Shown here one piece after another: positions 54,326 through 62,616 of a stretch of DNA of 64,000 nucleotides. The first letter of the stretch is position 1, and the number at the start of each line of letters is the position of its first letter. The DNA is taken from assembly GCA_963740215.1 (NCBI GenBank), contig CAVUDJ010000016.1, forward strand, positions 434,001-498,000, given 5' to 3'. Source of the DNA: CAVVAL01 sp963740215 (GTDB taxonomy: Bacteria > Actinomycetota > Actinomycetes > Mycobacteriales > Cryptosporangiaceae). A program made the position numbers and the translations under genes. The notes under the pieces were generated by a model. The model saw nothing but the letters and a program-made list of their open reading frames with translations, ran no database searches and was not told where the DNA came from.

Positions 54326-55047
54326 GACGGCTCCTTGACGCGCGAGGTGATGAGCTGGAGGTAGACGTCCTCGAGGGACGACGCGGCCGACCGCGCGAGC
54401 AGGTCGCTCATGGGTTCGTGGGCGACGAGGCGGCCGTGGCTGATGATGATCACGTCGTCGATGGTCTGAGCCAGTTCGGCGAGGAGGTGGCTGGAGACGA
54501 GGACGGTGCGGCCCTGCGCCGCTTGGGCGCGGAGGAGACCGCGGAGCCAGTGCACGCCTTCGGGGTCCAGCCCGTTCGCCGGCTCGTCGAGGATGAGCGT
54601 GCCCGGGTCGCCGAGGAGTGCGGCTGCGAGCGCGAGTCGCTGACGCATCCCGGTCGAGTAGCCCCGCACCCGCCGGTGGGCCGCGCCGGTGAGCTCGACG
54701 AGGTCGAGCACATGGTCGACCCGCGATTCGGGGATCCGGGCGGTGCGCCCGATCACCCGTAGCGCGTTCCGCCCGGTGCGGCCGGGGTGGAACACGTTGG
54801 GGTCGACGAGCGCGCCCACGTGACGCAGCGGGTCGGTCAGCGACGCGTACGGCGTGCCTTCGATGGTCGCCGCGCCCGCGGTCGGACGGGTGAGACCGAG
54901 CAGCATCCGGATCGTGGTCGACTTGCCGGCGCCGTTGGCGCCGACGAAACCGGTGACCCGGCCGGACGAGAGGGTGAAGCTGAGGTCGTCCACGGCGGTG
55001 ACGCGGCCGTAACGCTTCGTCAAGCCGTGGACCTCGATGAGCGCCAT
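54322..55047 (-). CDS. ABC exporter ATP-binding protein
   Basis: A 241-residue nucleotide-binding subunit with Walker A GANGAGKST, signature YSTGMRQRLALAAALL, Walker B TLILDEPANGLDPEGV and switch His in SSHLLAEL. It belongs to the bacitracin/lantibiotic-type exporter group and is coupled to its permease by ATGA overlap. Start ATG 55047 follows a GGGAG site. The kinase/regulator pair at 55182-57037 lies 135 bp upstream on the same strand, as in BceRS-BceAB-like or DesK-linked modules. Confidence 0.93.
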   Translation of the reverse strand: MALIEVHGLTKRYGRVTAVDDLSFTLSSGRVTGFVGANGAGKSTTIRMLLGLTRPTAGAATIEGTPYASLTDPLRHVGALVDPNVFHPGRTGRNALRVIGRTARIPESRVDHVLDLVELTGAAHRRVRGYSTGMRQRLALAAALLGDPGTLILDEPANGLDPEGVHWLRGLLRAQAAQGRTVLVSSHLLAELAQTIDDVIIISHGRLVAHEPMSDLLARSAASSLEDVYLQLITSRVKEPS

Positions 55048-55181
55048 GGGAACTCCCTGTTCTTCGTGGCGTCGTAGTGACACCTTCGAAGCTAGGGACG
55101 GGCCGGCTCGCGCACGTCGGCCGCGCGGCGACACCTGGACGTACGCCGCGCGGCGCAGCCGTACATCCAGAGGTGTACGGC

Positions 55182-55850
55182 TCAGCCGGCGCCAGGCACG
55201 ACGAGCCCGGACTCGTATGCCAGCACCACCAGCTGGGCGCGGTCGCGGAGGCCGAGCTTGGTGAGGATCCGGCTGACGTGTGTCTTCGCGGTCGCCGGGC
55301 TGACGACGAGGCGGCCGGCGATCTCGGCGTTGGACAGGCCCTCCGCCACCAGCACCAGCACCTCGCGCTCGCGCTCGGTCAGGTCGGCCAGCAACGCTGA
55401 TCGCGGTCGGCCGGCGGCGGGCCGGGCGACGAACTCGCGGATCAGGCGCGTGGTCACCGACGGTGCGAGCAGCGACTCGCCGGACGCGACGACACGGATC
55501 GCGGCGAACAGCTCGTCGGGCGTGACGTCCTTGAGGAGGAAGCCGCTCGCCCCGGCGGCCAGCGCGGCGTACACGTGCTCGTCGAGGTCGAACGTGGTCA
55601 GCATCAGAACCCGCACGCCCTCGATGGCGGCGTCGGACGTGATCCGCCTGGTCGCCTCGATCCCGTCGAGCACCGGCATCCGCACGTCCATCAGCAGCAC
55701 GTCCGGGCGCTGCTGGCGGGCGAGCGCGACCGCCTGCTCACCGTTGGATGCCTCCCCGACGAACTCCATGTCCGCCACCAGCCCGAGCTGTACCCGGAAC
55801 CCGTCCCGGACCAGGGCCTGGTCGTCGGCGATCCCGACCCGGATGCTCAC
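55182..55850 (-). CDS. NarL/LuxR-type response regulator
   Basis: A 222-residue regulator with acidic pair in GIADDQALVRDG, phospho-acceptor in PDVLLMDVRMPVLDG, Thr in LMLTTFD, Lys in FLLKDVTP, and LuxR motif LTEREREVLVLVAEGLSNAEIAGRLVVSPATAKTHVSRILTKLGLRDRAQLV. The start overlaps the stop of the kinase gene, so the two are coupled. It probably regulates the ABC exporter genes 54322-54325, transcribed in the same direction just after it. Confidence 0.95.
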   Translation of the reverse strand: MSIRVGIADDQALVRDGFRVQLGLVADMEFVGEASNGEQAVALARQQRPDVLLMDVRMPVLDGIEATRRITSDAAIEGVRVLMLTTFDLDEHVYAALAAGASGFLLKDVTPDELFAAIRVVASGESLLAPSVTTRLIREFVARPAAGRPRSALLADLTEREREVLVLVAEGLSNAEIAGRLVVSPATAKTHVSRILTKLGLRDRAQLVVLAYESGLVVPGAG

Positions 55851-57037
55851 TGCCCCTCCTCGGTCTGCGTCAACGGCAGCACCGCCTCCACGACCCAGCC
55901 GCGTTCGGTGGGCCCGGCCTCGACCGTGCCGCCCAACACGCCGACCCGCTCGGTGATGCCGGTCAGCCCGTGGCCGCCGCCGCCCGGCGTCGCCGCGGCG
56001 GTGCCGTCGTCGGCGACCCGGACCCGAAGGAAGCGTGCGTCCACGGTGACCCGGACGGCCACCGACGTGCCGGGTGCGTGCTTGACCACGTTGGTCAGCG
56101 CCTCCTGCGCTACGCGGTAGGCCGACAGCTCGACCGCGGGCGGGACTGCCGTGAGGTCGCCTTCCCGTTCGACCTCCACGCGCACGCCCGCGGCACGCAC
56201 GCCCTCGGCGAGCGCGTCCAGATCGGCAAGGCCGGGGGAGGGCGTGCGCTCCGGACCGCCCGCCTCGCGGAGCACCCCGAGCAGCTGCCGCATCTCCCGC
56301 ATGGCGCCGCGGCTGGTGGCCTCCACCGCCGCCATCGCGGTCCGGGCCGCGGCGGCATCGCCGGCGTCGAGCGCCAGGCGCGCCGTGCTCGACTGCACGG
56401 CGATGGTGCTCAGCCCGTGCCCGACGAGGTCATGCAGGTCGCGGGCGATCCGCAGCCGTTCCTCGGCCGCCGCCTGCCGGGCCGCCGCCGCACGTTCCCG
56501 GGCCAGCGACTCGGCGCGGGCGTTGACCGCCTCGATCCGGCTGCGGCCGGTACGCAGCAGTGCGGCGAGCAGCCCGATGACCGCGGTCACCATCAGCAGC
56601 AACGGCGCAGCAGTCGCCGAGCCGTGCACCCAGGCACCGGCACCGAGCGCTGCCGCGGTCCCGGCCGCGACGAGCAGACCGTTCCTGGCCCCTCGCCGCC
56701 CCGGGCGGCCGTGCACGATCACCGTCCACAGCACGACCCACGCGGCGAACGGCGGCACGACATCGTGCAGAACCTCGTCCGCCGCCGTGGCGACCAGCAC
56801 GACCGCGGCCACCAGCTCCGGGTAGATGCGGCGCCACGCCAGCGATACGCCGAGAGTCAGCGCGAGCGCCATCGTCAGCGTCCCGAGCCAGACCGGAACC
56901 GGTTCCTTGGGCGCGGGACCCGTCGTCGGCGCTAGCAACTGCAGGGCAGCGACGACGGCGGCGACTGCCCAGTCGCGCGCGCCAGGCCACCGCCGGGACG
57001 TCCCAGCGGTGGCGTCTACCTGCTCGGAGGCGCTCAT
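55847..57037 (-). CDS. DesK-type sensor histidine kinase
   Basis: A 396-residue kinase with about six helices (DWAVAAVVAALQLLAP, VWLGTLTMALALTLGVSL, ELVAAVVLVATAADEVL, FAAWVVLWTVIVHG, GLLVAAGTAAALGAGAWV, PLLLMVTAVIGLLAALL), H-box RIARDLHDLVGHGLSTIAVQSSTARL and GHKL domain (YRVAQEALTNVVKHAPG, GGGGHGLTGITERVGVLGG). It is the coupled partner of the regulator downstream. The drug-like exporters on both sides suggest it senses a membrane-active compound (inference). Confidence 0.93.
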   Translation of the reverse strand: MSASEQVDATAGTSRRWPGARDWAVAAVVAALQLLAPTTGPAPKEPVPVWLGTLTMALALTLGVSLAWRRIYPELVAAVVLVATAADEVLHDVVPPFAAWVVLWTVIVHGRPGRRGARNGLLVAAGTAAALGAGAWVHGSATAAPLLLMVTAVIGLLAALLRTGRSRIEAVNARAESLARERAAAARQAAAEERLRIARDLHDLVGHGLSTIAVQSSTARLALDAGDAAAARTAMAAVEATSRGAMREMRQLLGVLREAGGPERTPSPGLADLDALAEGVRAAGVRVEVEREGDLTAVPPAVELSAYRVAQEALTNVVKHAPGTSVAVRVTVDARFLRVRVADDGTAAATPGGGGHGLTGITERVGVLGGTVEAGPTERGWVVEAVLPLTQTEEGQ

Positions 57038-57109
57038 CGGAAGGCCACCGTAACCAGCTTCGCGAGCAGCCAGCGAGCAAACCTCCGCGCCGGGTGCTCC
57101 CAGCCGCCG

Positions 57110-58732
57110 TCAGGCGGGCAGAGCGAGGTTGCGGCGGCGCAGTGCCACCAGGCCGGTCAGGGCGAGGACAGCGACGACCGCGATCAGCGCGAGGACCGGC
57201 GCGGCCGTGACCTGGACCGCCGGGGCCCTGGGGATGTGGGTGAACGGCGAGAGGTCCTGCACCCACTGGGGCAGCTTGAGACCGGGGCCGAACAACGGGC
57301 CTACCACGATGGACACCATCAGCAGTGTCCAGGACACCGCGCCGGCGAAGCGGGGCAGCAGGCCGACCGCGGCGACCACGGCGGCGCCGATCACGAGGAT
57401 GCCGGGCAGCTGTACCAGGCTCGCCCCGAGCAGGTTGCGCACCTGTCCGGCCGGGTCGCCGAGTACCCCACCGGCCGTCAGTCCCGTGCCAAGGGCGAAC
57501 AGCAGCAGCAATGCGGTGGCGCCCAGCAGTGCGGTGACGGCGTGGCTGGCCGCCCATCGCAGGCGGCTGACCGCCGTCGCGAGGATCGGCTCCAGCGGTC
57601 CGTCGGCCTCCTCGGCGCGCATCCGCAGCAGCACCTGGACGGCGTAGATCGCCGCTGCCATGCCCGCCATCTGCAGTACGGAGGCGCGGTAGGCGCCGAG
57701 AATCTCGTCGCTGCCGCCCAGGCGGGTGTACCACTCCCGGGCGGGGCCCGTCGTGTCCCTGATCTGTCCAATGAGGCCGCCCATGACCAGGCCGAAGCCG
57801 AACATACCGACGGCCCAGCCGAGGAACGCACTGCGTTGCAGCCGCCAGGCCAACCCGAGCGGGCTGCGCAGCGCGCGGCTGGCCTGCGCATTGCCACGGC
57901 GCTGCGGAAGCATGCCTTGCCCGAAGTCACGCCGGGTGGCCAGCAGGGCTGCCGCGCCGGTGCAGGCGAGGAAGAGGGCGACCGCGAGGCCCAGCGGCCA
58001 CCAGTGGTCGCCGCCGAACGGCCGCATCTGTTGGCCCCAGCCGATCGGGGACAGCCAGGCCGCCCACGCGCTGTTCACCCGCACGCCGCTCGGGTCGACG
58101 TTGCCGGCCATGTTGCCAATCCCGCTGGCCAGGAAGGCCACGCCGAGTACGGCGGCGGCCAAACCGCTGGCGCCACGCGTGCTGGAGGTCAGTTGGGTGG
58201 TGACCGCGGCCACGCCGGCGAACGCGACGCCGACGGCGGCGACCGCGGCCCCGGCGGTGAACGAGCCGGCGGCCGGCTGCCCCGTCAGGATCATCCCCAG
58301 GCCGAGCAGTACCGCCAGAATCACGTTCGCCCCGACCGTCACGATCAGGGCCGCGGCGAGGCCGGCGTGGCGGCCCACGACCGCAGCGCCGATCAGCTCG
58401 GCGCGGCCAGTCTCCTCGCTCTGCCGGGTGTGCCGTACCACGGCGAACGTGCTCATCAGCGCGGCGAGCACCGCGAGCAGGAGGTAGTCGCGGACCATGG
58501 CGTACGCACCGACGCTGGCGCCGGACGCCAGGCCCAGCATTCGTATCCCGGGACTGGTGGCAGCGACCCCCATTTCCTGCGCCACGTCCGCTGCGTTGTC
58601 GAAGCTGCTGACCCACATGGCGGTGGTCACGGCTGTGAAGCCGGCCAGCCCCAGCACCCACATAGGAAGACTGATCCGGTCTCGGCGCAGCGCGAGCCGG
58701 GTCAGCGCGGCGGTGCCGGTCAAGGCGTTCAT
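57110..58732 (-). CDS. Large ABC-2 exporter permease (polyketide/antibiotic transporter type)
   Basis: A 540-residue permease with about twelve predicted helices, double the usual size, in two related halves (first AVTTAMWVSSFDN to LLATRRDFGQ, second LGWAVGMFGFGLVMGGLIGQIRDT to the end). This layout matches exporters annotated as polyketide antibiotic transporters in actinomycetes. Its ATG overlaps the ATPase stop codon (ATGA). The fused two-half permease means one gene supplies the whole membrane channel. The substrate is unknown, most plausibly a toxic lipophilic compound. Confidence 0.9.
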   Translation of the reverse strand: MNALTGTAALTRLALRRDRISLPMWVLGLAGFTAVTTAMWVSSFDNAADVAQEMGVAATSPGIRMLGLASGASVGAYAMVRDYLLLAVLAALMSTFAVVRHTRQSEETGRAELIGAAVVGRHAGLAAALIVTVGANVILAVLLGLGMILTGQPAAGSFTAGAAVAAVGVAFAGVAAVTTQLTSSTRGASGLAAAVLGVAFLASGIGNMAGNVDPSGVRVNSAWAAWLSPIGWGQQMRPFGGDHWWPLGLAVALFLACTGAAALLATRRDFGQGMLPQRRGNAQASRALRSPLGLAWRLQRSAFLGWAVGMFGFGLVMGGLIGQIRDTTGPAREWYTRLGGSDEILGAYRASVLQMAGMAAAIYAVQVLLRMRAEEADGPLEPILATAVSRLRWAASHAVTALLGATALLLLFALGTGLTAGGVLGDPAGQVRNLLGASLVQLPGILVIGAAVVAAVGLLPRFAGAVSWTLLMVSIVVGPLFGPGLKLPQWVQDLSPFTHIPRAPAVQVTAAPVLALIAVVAVLALTGLVALRRRNLALPA

Positions 58733-59655
58733 CGCACGCCTGCCATTTCCGCTTCCTCGCGTCCGTTCGCGATCTCCTCGCCGTAGTGGCGCAGGAACAG
58801 TTCTTCGAGCGTGGGCGGGGAGCTGACGAGGGTACGCACGTCAGAGGCGACCAGGCGGCCCAGTACCCGGTTGAGCTCGCCCTGATCGACGCTGAACCGC
58901 AGCCGCGGACCGTCGCGGTTCACGTCGTGCACCCCGGGCAGGTCATCGAGCCCGTCGATCGGCCGCGACGTCTCTACCACGACGCTGGTCCGGGTGAGGT
59001 GGCGCAACTCGTCGAAGGTGCCCGATTCGGCGGCCCGGCCGGCGCGCACGATGGTTACCCGGTCACACAGCGCCTCGACCTCGGAGAGGATGTGGCTGGA
59101 CAGCAGCACCGTGCGGCCCGCCTCGCGCAGATCCCGCACGACGTCCTGGAACACCGTCTCCATCAACGGATCGAGTCCGGAGGTCGGCTCGTCGAGCAGG
59201 TACAACTCCACATCGGACGCGAATGCTGCGACCAGCGCCACCTTCTGCCGGTTGCCCTTGGAGTAGGCGCGGCACCGTTTCGTCGGATCCAGCGCGAACC
59301 GGTCCAGCAGATCGGCTCGGCGCGAGTGGTCCAGGCCGCCGCGCAGAGAGCCCAACAGGTCGATCACCTCACCGCCGGTGAGGTTGGGCCACAGGTTCAC
59401 CTCCCCCGGCACGTACGCCAGGCGGCGGTGCAGGCTGACGGAGTCCCGCCAGGGGTCTCCGCCCAGCATGCTGACCTGCCCGCCGTCGCGGCGCAGCAGT
59501 CCCAGCAGGACCCGGATGGTGGTGGTCTTGCCCGCGCCGTTGGGGCCCAGGAAACCGTGGACCTCGCCGGCTGAAACGGTCAGGTCGAGATGATCGAGCG
59601 CCCGGGTCGTTCCGAAGTTCTTCACCAGCCCGGACATTGAGATCGCTGCCGTCAC
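58729..59655 (-). CDS. DrrA-like ABC exporter ATP-binding protein
   Basis: A 308-residue nucleotide-binding subunit with Walker A GPNGAGKTT, signature variant YSKGNRQKVALVAAFA, Walker B LYLLDEPTSGLDPLME and His in SSHILSEVEAL. The C-terminal extension (RTSVVVETSRPIDGLDDLPGVHDV, LVSSPPTLEELFLRHYGEE) is that of daunorubicin-resistance DrrA-type ATPases. GTG at 59655 has a strong GAGGTGAGGA ribosome site, so it is preferred to an ATG at 59682. It is coupled to the permease. Confidence 0.92.
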   Translation of the reverse strand: MTAAISMSGLVKNFGTTRALDHLDLTVSAGEVHGFLGPNGAGKTTTIRVLLGLLRRDGGQVSMLGGDPWRDSVSLHRRLAYVPGEVNLWPNLTGGEVIDLLGSLRGGLDHSRRADLLDRFALDPTKRCRAYSKGNRQKVALVAAFASDVELYLLDEPTSGLDPLMETVFQDVVRDLREAGRTVLLSSHILSEVEALCDRVTIVRAGRAAESGTFDELRHLTRTSVVVETSRPIDGLDDLPGVHDVNRDGPRLRFSVDQGELNRVLGRLVASDVRTLVSSPPTLEELFLRHYGEEIANGREEAEMAGVR

Positions 59656-59776
59656 ATTCCTCACCTCGTCTGGCCCGCTCATCAGATACCGGCGCTGGAA
59701 CCGAGGCTGCTCCGAGCTGAGTGGGACAGATAGAGGCGACCGACCCGGACCGGTGGGTCGGACGTCCCCGGGCCGA

Positions 59777-60616
59777 TCAAGGACGATCGTGGAGAAACCA
59801 CGCATCCGAACGGGACACGGCCAGCGCGAGAATCCAATGCTCCACCTGAAGACTCCCGCCCACCGCCTTGAGCTGGCCGGCGAGTTCCCACGCTTGCCCA
59901 CCCGCGGCCGGCTGACGGCTCACCACCAACTGCAACATCGTCCCCCAGGACGCCACGAGTTCGGCGCCCCACCGCCGCTCCCATTGCCGCAGCGCCGCGC
60001 ACAGCGCCTGCCGACGGTCATCTCCGGTGGCTCCGAAATAGCTGACCCAGCCGGGTGTGAGCCACTGTGATGGCGTCGGTAGAAGTACCAGCTGCGCCTC
60101 CGACGGCCGATACCAATTCTGAGTCCCGACCGACCACCCGAATCTCTCGTGGGCACGAGCAGCGAGCGCGGGGTCGGACAGCAGAGTGTCGTACGTCCAC
60201 CGGTCGAGTACGGCCGCTGTGACCGGTGCATCCAGCTGCTTGTTGACGCGCTGTACCAGCTCTGCGCCCAGAAAGGACGTCACATACTCCTGTATCCGCC
60301 ACTCGCTCATAGGCTCGTCGTCCGTCCAGCGCCGGAACACCGACCACGGATCCACGGTCTGCGAGGCCAGGTCCAACTCCTCCAATTCGGAGGGCTCCGG
60401 CTCGTGATACAGATCGCCAGGCAGCGTCATGACCGGCCAGCGACCAGTCACGGGCATCACCCCCCGCGCCGCCCGCCACCCGTCAAGCAACTCGTCGGGG
60501 CCGATGTCGGCAATGAGGAAGGTGCCACCCAGCCCTTCCTCCACCGGGCGGCCCTCCAACGCCGTGCCATGGAGAACGGTGGCGATGTCCCCAGCGTCGT
60601 CCATCACCACCGTCAC
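59777..60616 (-). CDS. DUF4253 family protein
   Basis: A 279-residue soluble protein. The N-terminal half (LEGRPVEEGLGGTFLIADIGPDELLDGWRAARGVMPVTGRWPVMTLPGDLY) and the C-terminal half (WYRPSEAQLVLLPTPSQWLTPGWVSYFGATGDDRRQALCAALRQWERRWGAELVASWGTMLQLVVSRQPA) match the DUF4253 layout, which is common in actinomycetes and has no known function to me. Acidic and Trp-rich, with no signal peptide or membrane segment. The start is a GTG. Confidence 0.82.
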   Translation of the reverse strand: MTVVMDDAGDIATVLHGTALEGRPVEEGLGGTFLIADIGPDELLDGWRAARGVMPVTGRWPVMTLPGDLYHEPEPSELEELDLASQTVDPWSVFRRWTDDEPMSEWRIQEYVTSFLGAELVQRVNKQLDAPVTAAVLDRWTYDTLLSDPALAARAHERFGWSVGTQNWYRPSEAQLVLLPTPSQWLTPGWVSYFGATGDDRRQALCAALRQWERRWGAELVASWGTMLQLVVSRQPAAGGQAWELAGQLKAVGGSLQVEHWILALAVSRSDAWFLHDRP

Positions 60617-60636
60617 GCTCGGAACCTACCGGGTGG

Positions 60637-60897
60637 CTAGACCGGCGGCGGAGGGGCGTTCGGGTCGTCGTAGACCTGGGTCTGCCGTTCCACCACGCGC
60701 CCCTCGGGGCGGGTCTGCTCCACAACGTGCCTCGTCCGGCGGCGGGAGTACGCGAGTGTGATGACGATCCCGGCCAGCCCGGCGATCATCAGTACCCACC
60801 CGACGACGTCTAGATCCAATCCGCCGAGCTGCCAGTTCACCGCGAACGCCAGGATCGCGCCGATCGCGACCAGAAGGATGCCTGCTCCGATACTCAT
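60637..60897 (-). CDS. DUF6458 family small membrane protein
   Basis: An 86-residue protein with two helices (GAGILLVAIGAILAFAVNW, VVGWVLMIAGLAGIVITLAYS) and an acidic/polar Pro-ended tail (VEQTRPEGRVVERQTQVYDDPNAPPPPV). This matches the DUF6458 family, which is nearly universal in some actinobacterial groups and of unknown role. Not clearly in an operon with its neighbours, though the spacing of 20 bp to the DUF4253 gene on the same strand allows it. Confidence 0.82.
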   Translation of the reverse strand: MSIGAGILLVAIGAILAFAVNWQLGGLDLDVVGWVLMIAGLAGIVITLAYSRRRTRHVVEQTRPEGRVVERQTQVYDDPNAPPPPV

Positions 60898-60945
60898 GGA
60901 GCCGATGTACCCCGATCGCGGCGCGCCGACACCTCGCGAGGAGGT

Positions 60946-61939
60946 TCACGCGAGCGCGGCCATCTGCGCGCCGGCTAGAAGGAAAGCGCCGACGCCGAAC
61001 TGCGCGCTGTCGACGCGGCCGACGGGCTGGTGGTCGGCCGGCTTCTGGCCCGCGCGCTGCACGTAGCCGAGGAAGCCATCCGGGTGCACGGCGTGGGTCA
61101 CCATGCCTTGCCAGGCTCTCTCCGCTACGGGCCGGTAGGTGGCGGCGTCGAGTACGCCGTGGGTGACACCCCACGCAATGCCGTAGGTGAAGAGCGCCGT
61201 CCCGCTCGTCTCCGGTGTCGGGAACTCGTCGGGGTCGCCGAGGTTGGCCGGCCAGAAGCCGTCCGGGCGCTGGATCCCCAGCAGCGCTGCAGCCATCTCG
61301 CGCAGGGTGCGGGCGTACTCGGGTCGGCGCGGATCGTGGGCAGGCAGGGTGTCCAGCACCTTGGCGATCGCCGCGATCGCCCAGCCGTTCCCGCGCGACC
61401 AGTACGTGTCCGTCCCGACGTACGTGTTGTCGAGCCACCACAGGCACTTGGCCTGGTCATAAAGGCCAGGCCCGCCAGCCTGTGTCTTGGTCCACAGAGT
61501 ACAGGTCGTGCATGCGGGCCAGGTACGCCGCCTTGCCGCGGAACAGGCCGAGACGCGCGAACACGGGCATCGCCATGTGCAGGGCGTCCACCCAGGTCCA
61601 GTACGTCCTCGCGCCGGTAGCGACCATCGCGTCGAGCTCGCGGATGATCGCGGTGAGCCGGTTCGGCTGCGGATCCACCCGATAGAGGTCCAGGTAGACC
61701 TGTCCTGCGGCGTGGTGGTCGGCGCAGAACGGTCTGCGGGTGCTCTTCCGGATACCGAAGTCGTGCCTGCCTGCCCAGGCGAGTGAGTAGTCGTAGAACG
61801 TCGATTCTCCGAGCAAGCGGTGCATTGCCATGTTGCCGCTGTGGTAGGTGGCCCAGTCCCAGTCGTTGTCACCGCTGGTCGCGGCGTGGTGCGCCATCCA
61901 GTAGCCGTTGACCAGCCTCATGGCCGGGATCACCTGCAT
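60946..61939 (-). CDS. GH88/GH105-type unsaturated glucuronyl/galacturonyl hydrolase, one frame break
   Basis: About 330 residues when joined. The YesR/YteR-like pattern is clear: YHSGNMAMHRLLGESTFYDYSLAWA, ADHHAAGQVYLDLYR, the catalytic Asp in TWVDALHMAMPVFARLG, YWSRGNGWAIAAIAKVLDTL and FGVGAFLLAGAQMAAL. Such enzymes hydrolyse the unsaturated uronic sugar left by pectate or rhamnogalacturonan lyases. There is no signal peptide, so the enzyme is intracellular. A +1 break lies near 61480-61497. The ATG at 61939 follows a GGAG site. No lyase or transporter gene is beside it. Confidence 0.83.
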
Positions 61940-61971
61940 CCGTGACACTCCTCGGCCGCGACGTCGGAACT

Positions 61972-62616
61972 CTAGGAGCGCAGGAATGCGAGCACAGCGA
62001 GCACACGCCGGTGATCGCCGGCGTCTGGGGCCAGATTCAGTTTCGTAAAGACGCTTCGTACGTGTGCCTCAACTGTTTTGGTGCTGAGGCACAGCTCCGC
62101 GGAGAGTGCGCTGTTCGAACGCCCTTGGGCCATGAGGGCGAGCACACTGTGTTCTCGCTCCGTGAGGGCGGCGAGTGGGTCGCGTTCGCGCTTCTTCTCG
62201 ACCAGTCTTGCGACCAGTTCGGGGTCGATAACGCAGTCACCGTTGGCGACGCGCCGTACGTCGCTGGCAAAAGTGGCCAGATCGGACACGCGGTCCTTGA
62301 GTAGGTAGCCCACGCCTCCGTGGAACTCGGTCATCAGGCGCATGGCGTAGTGCGTCTCGACATGCTGCGACAGCAGTAGCAACCCGATATCAGGGAATGT
62401 CCGTCGGATCTCAGCCGCGGCCTCCACTCCTTCGGCGGAGTGGCCAGGCGGCATCCGGATGTCGATGATCGCGGCCTCGGGAGGATCGCGACGGATGAGG
62501 TCGAGCAGCTCGGCGGCGGTGCGGGCCTGGCCAGTGACGTCGAAGCCGGCCTCCGCCAGGATGCGGGCCGTCCCTTCCCGGAACAGCACCGCGTCATCGG
62601 CGATGATCACCCGCAC
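61972..62616 (-). CDS. NarL/LuxR-type response regulator
   Basis: A 214-residue regulator: RVIIADDAVLFREG, phospho-acceptor in EAAIIDIRMPPGHSAEG, Lys in GYLLKDRVSD and LuxR motif LTEREHSVLALMAQGRSNSALSAELCLSTKTVEAHVRSVFTKLNL. The receiver uses IIDIRMP instead of LMDVRMP, placing it with the kinase at the window end rather than with the other three regulators. Its GTG at 62616 overlaps the kinase stop by 10 bp. Confidence 0.93.
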   Translation of the reverse strand: MRVIIADDAVLFREGTARILAEAGFDVTGQARTAAELLDLIRRDPPEAAIIDIRMPPGHSAEGVEAAAEIRRTFPDIGLLLLSQHVETHYAMRLMTEFHGGVGYLLKDRVSDLATFASDVRRVANGDCVIDPELVARLVEKKRERDPLAALTEREHSVLALMAQGRSNSALSAELCLSTKTVEAHVRSVFTKLNLAPDAGDHRRVLAVLAFLRS

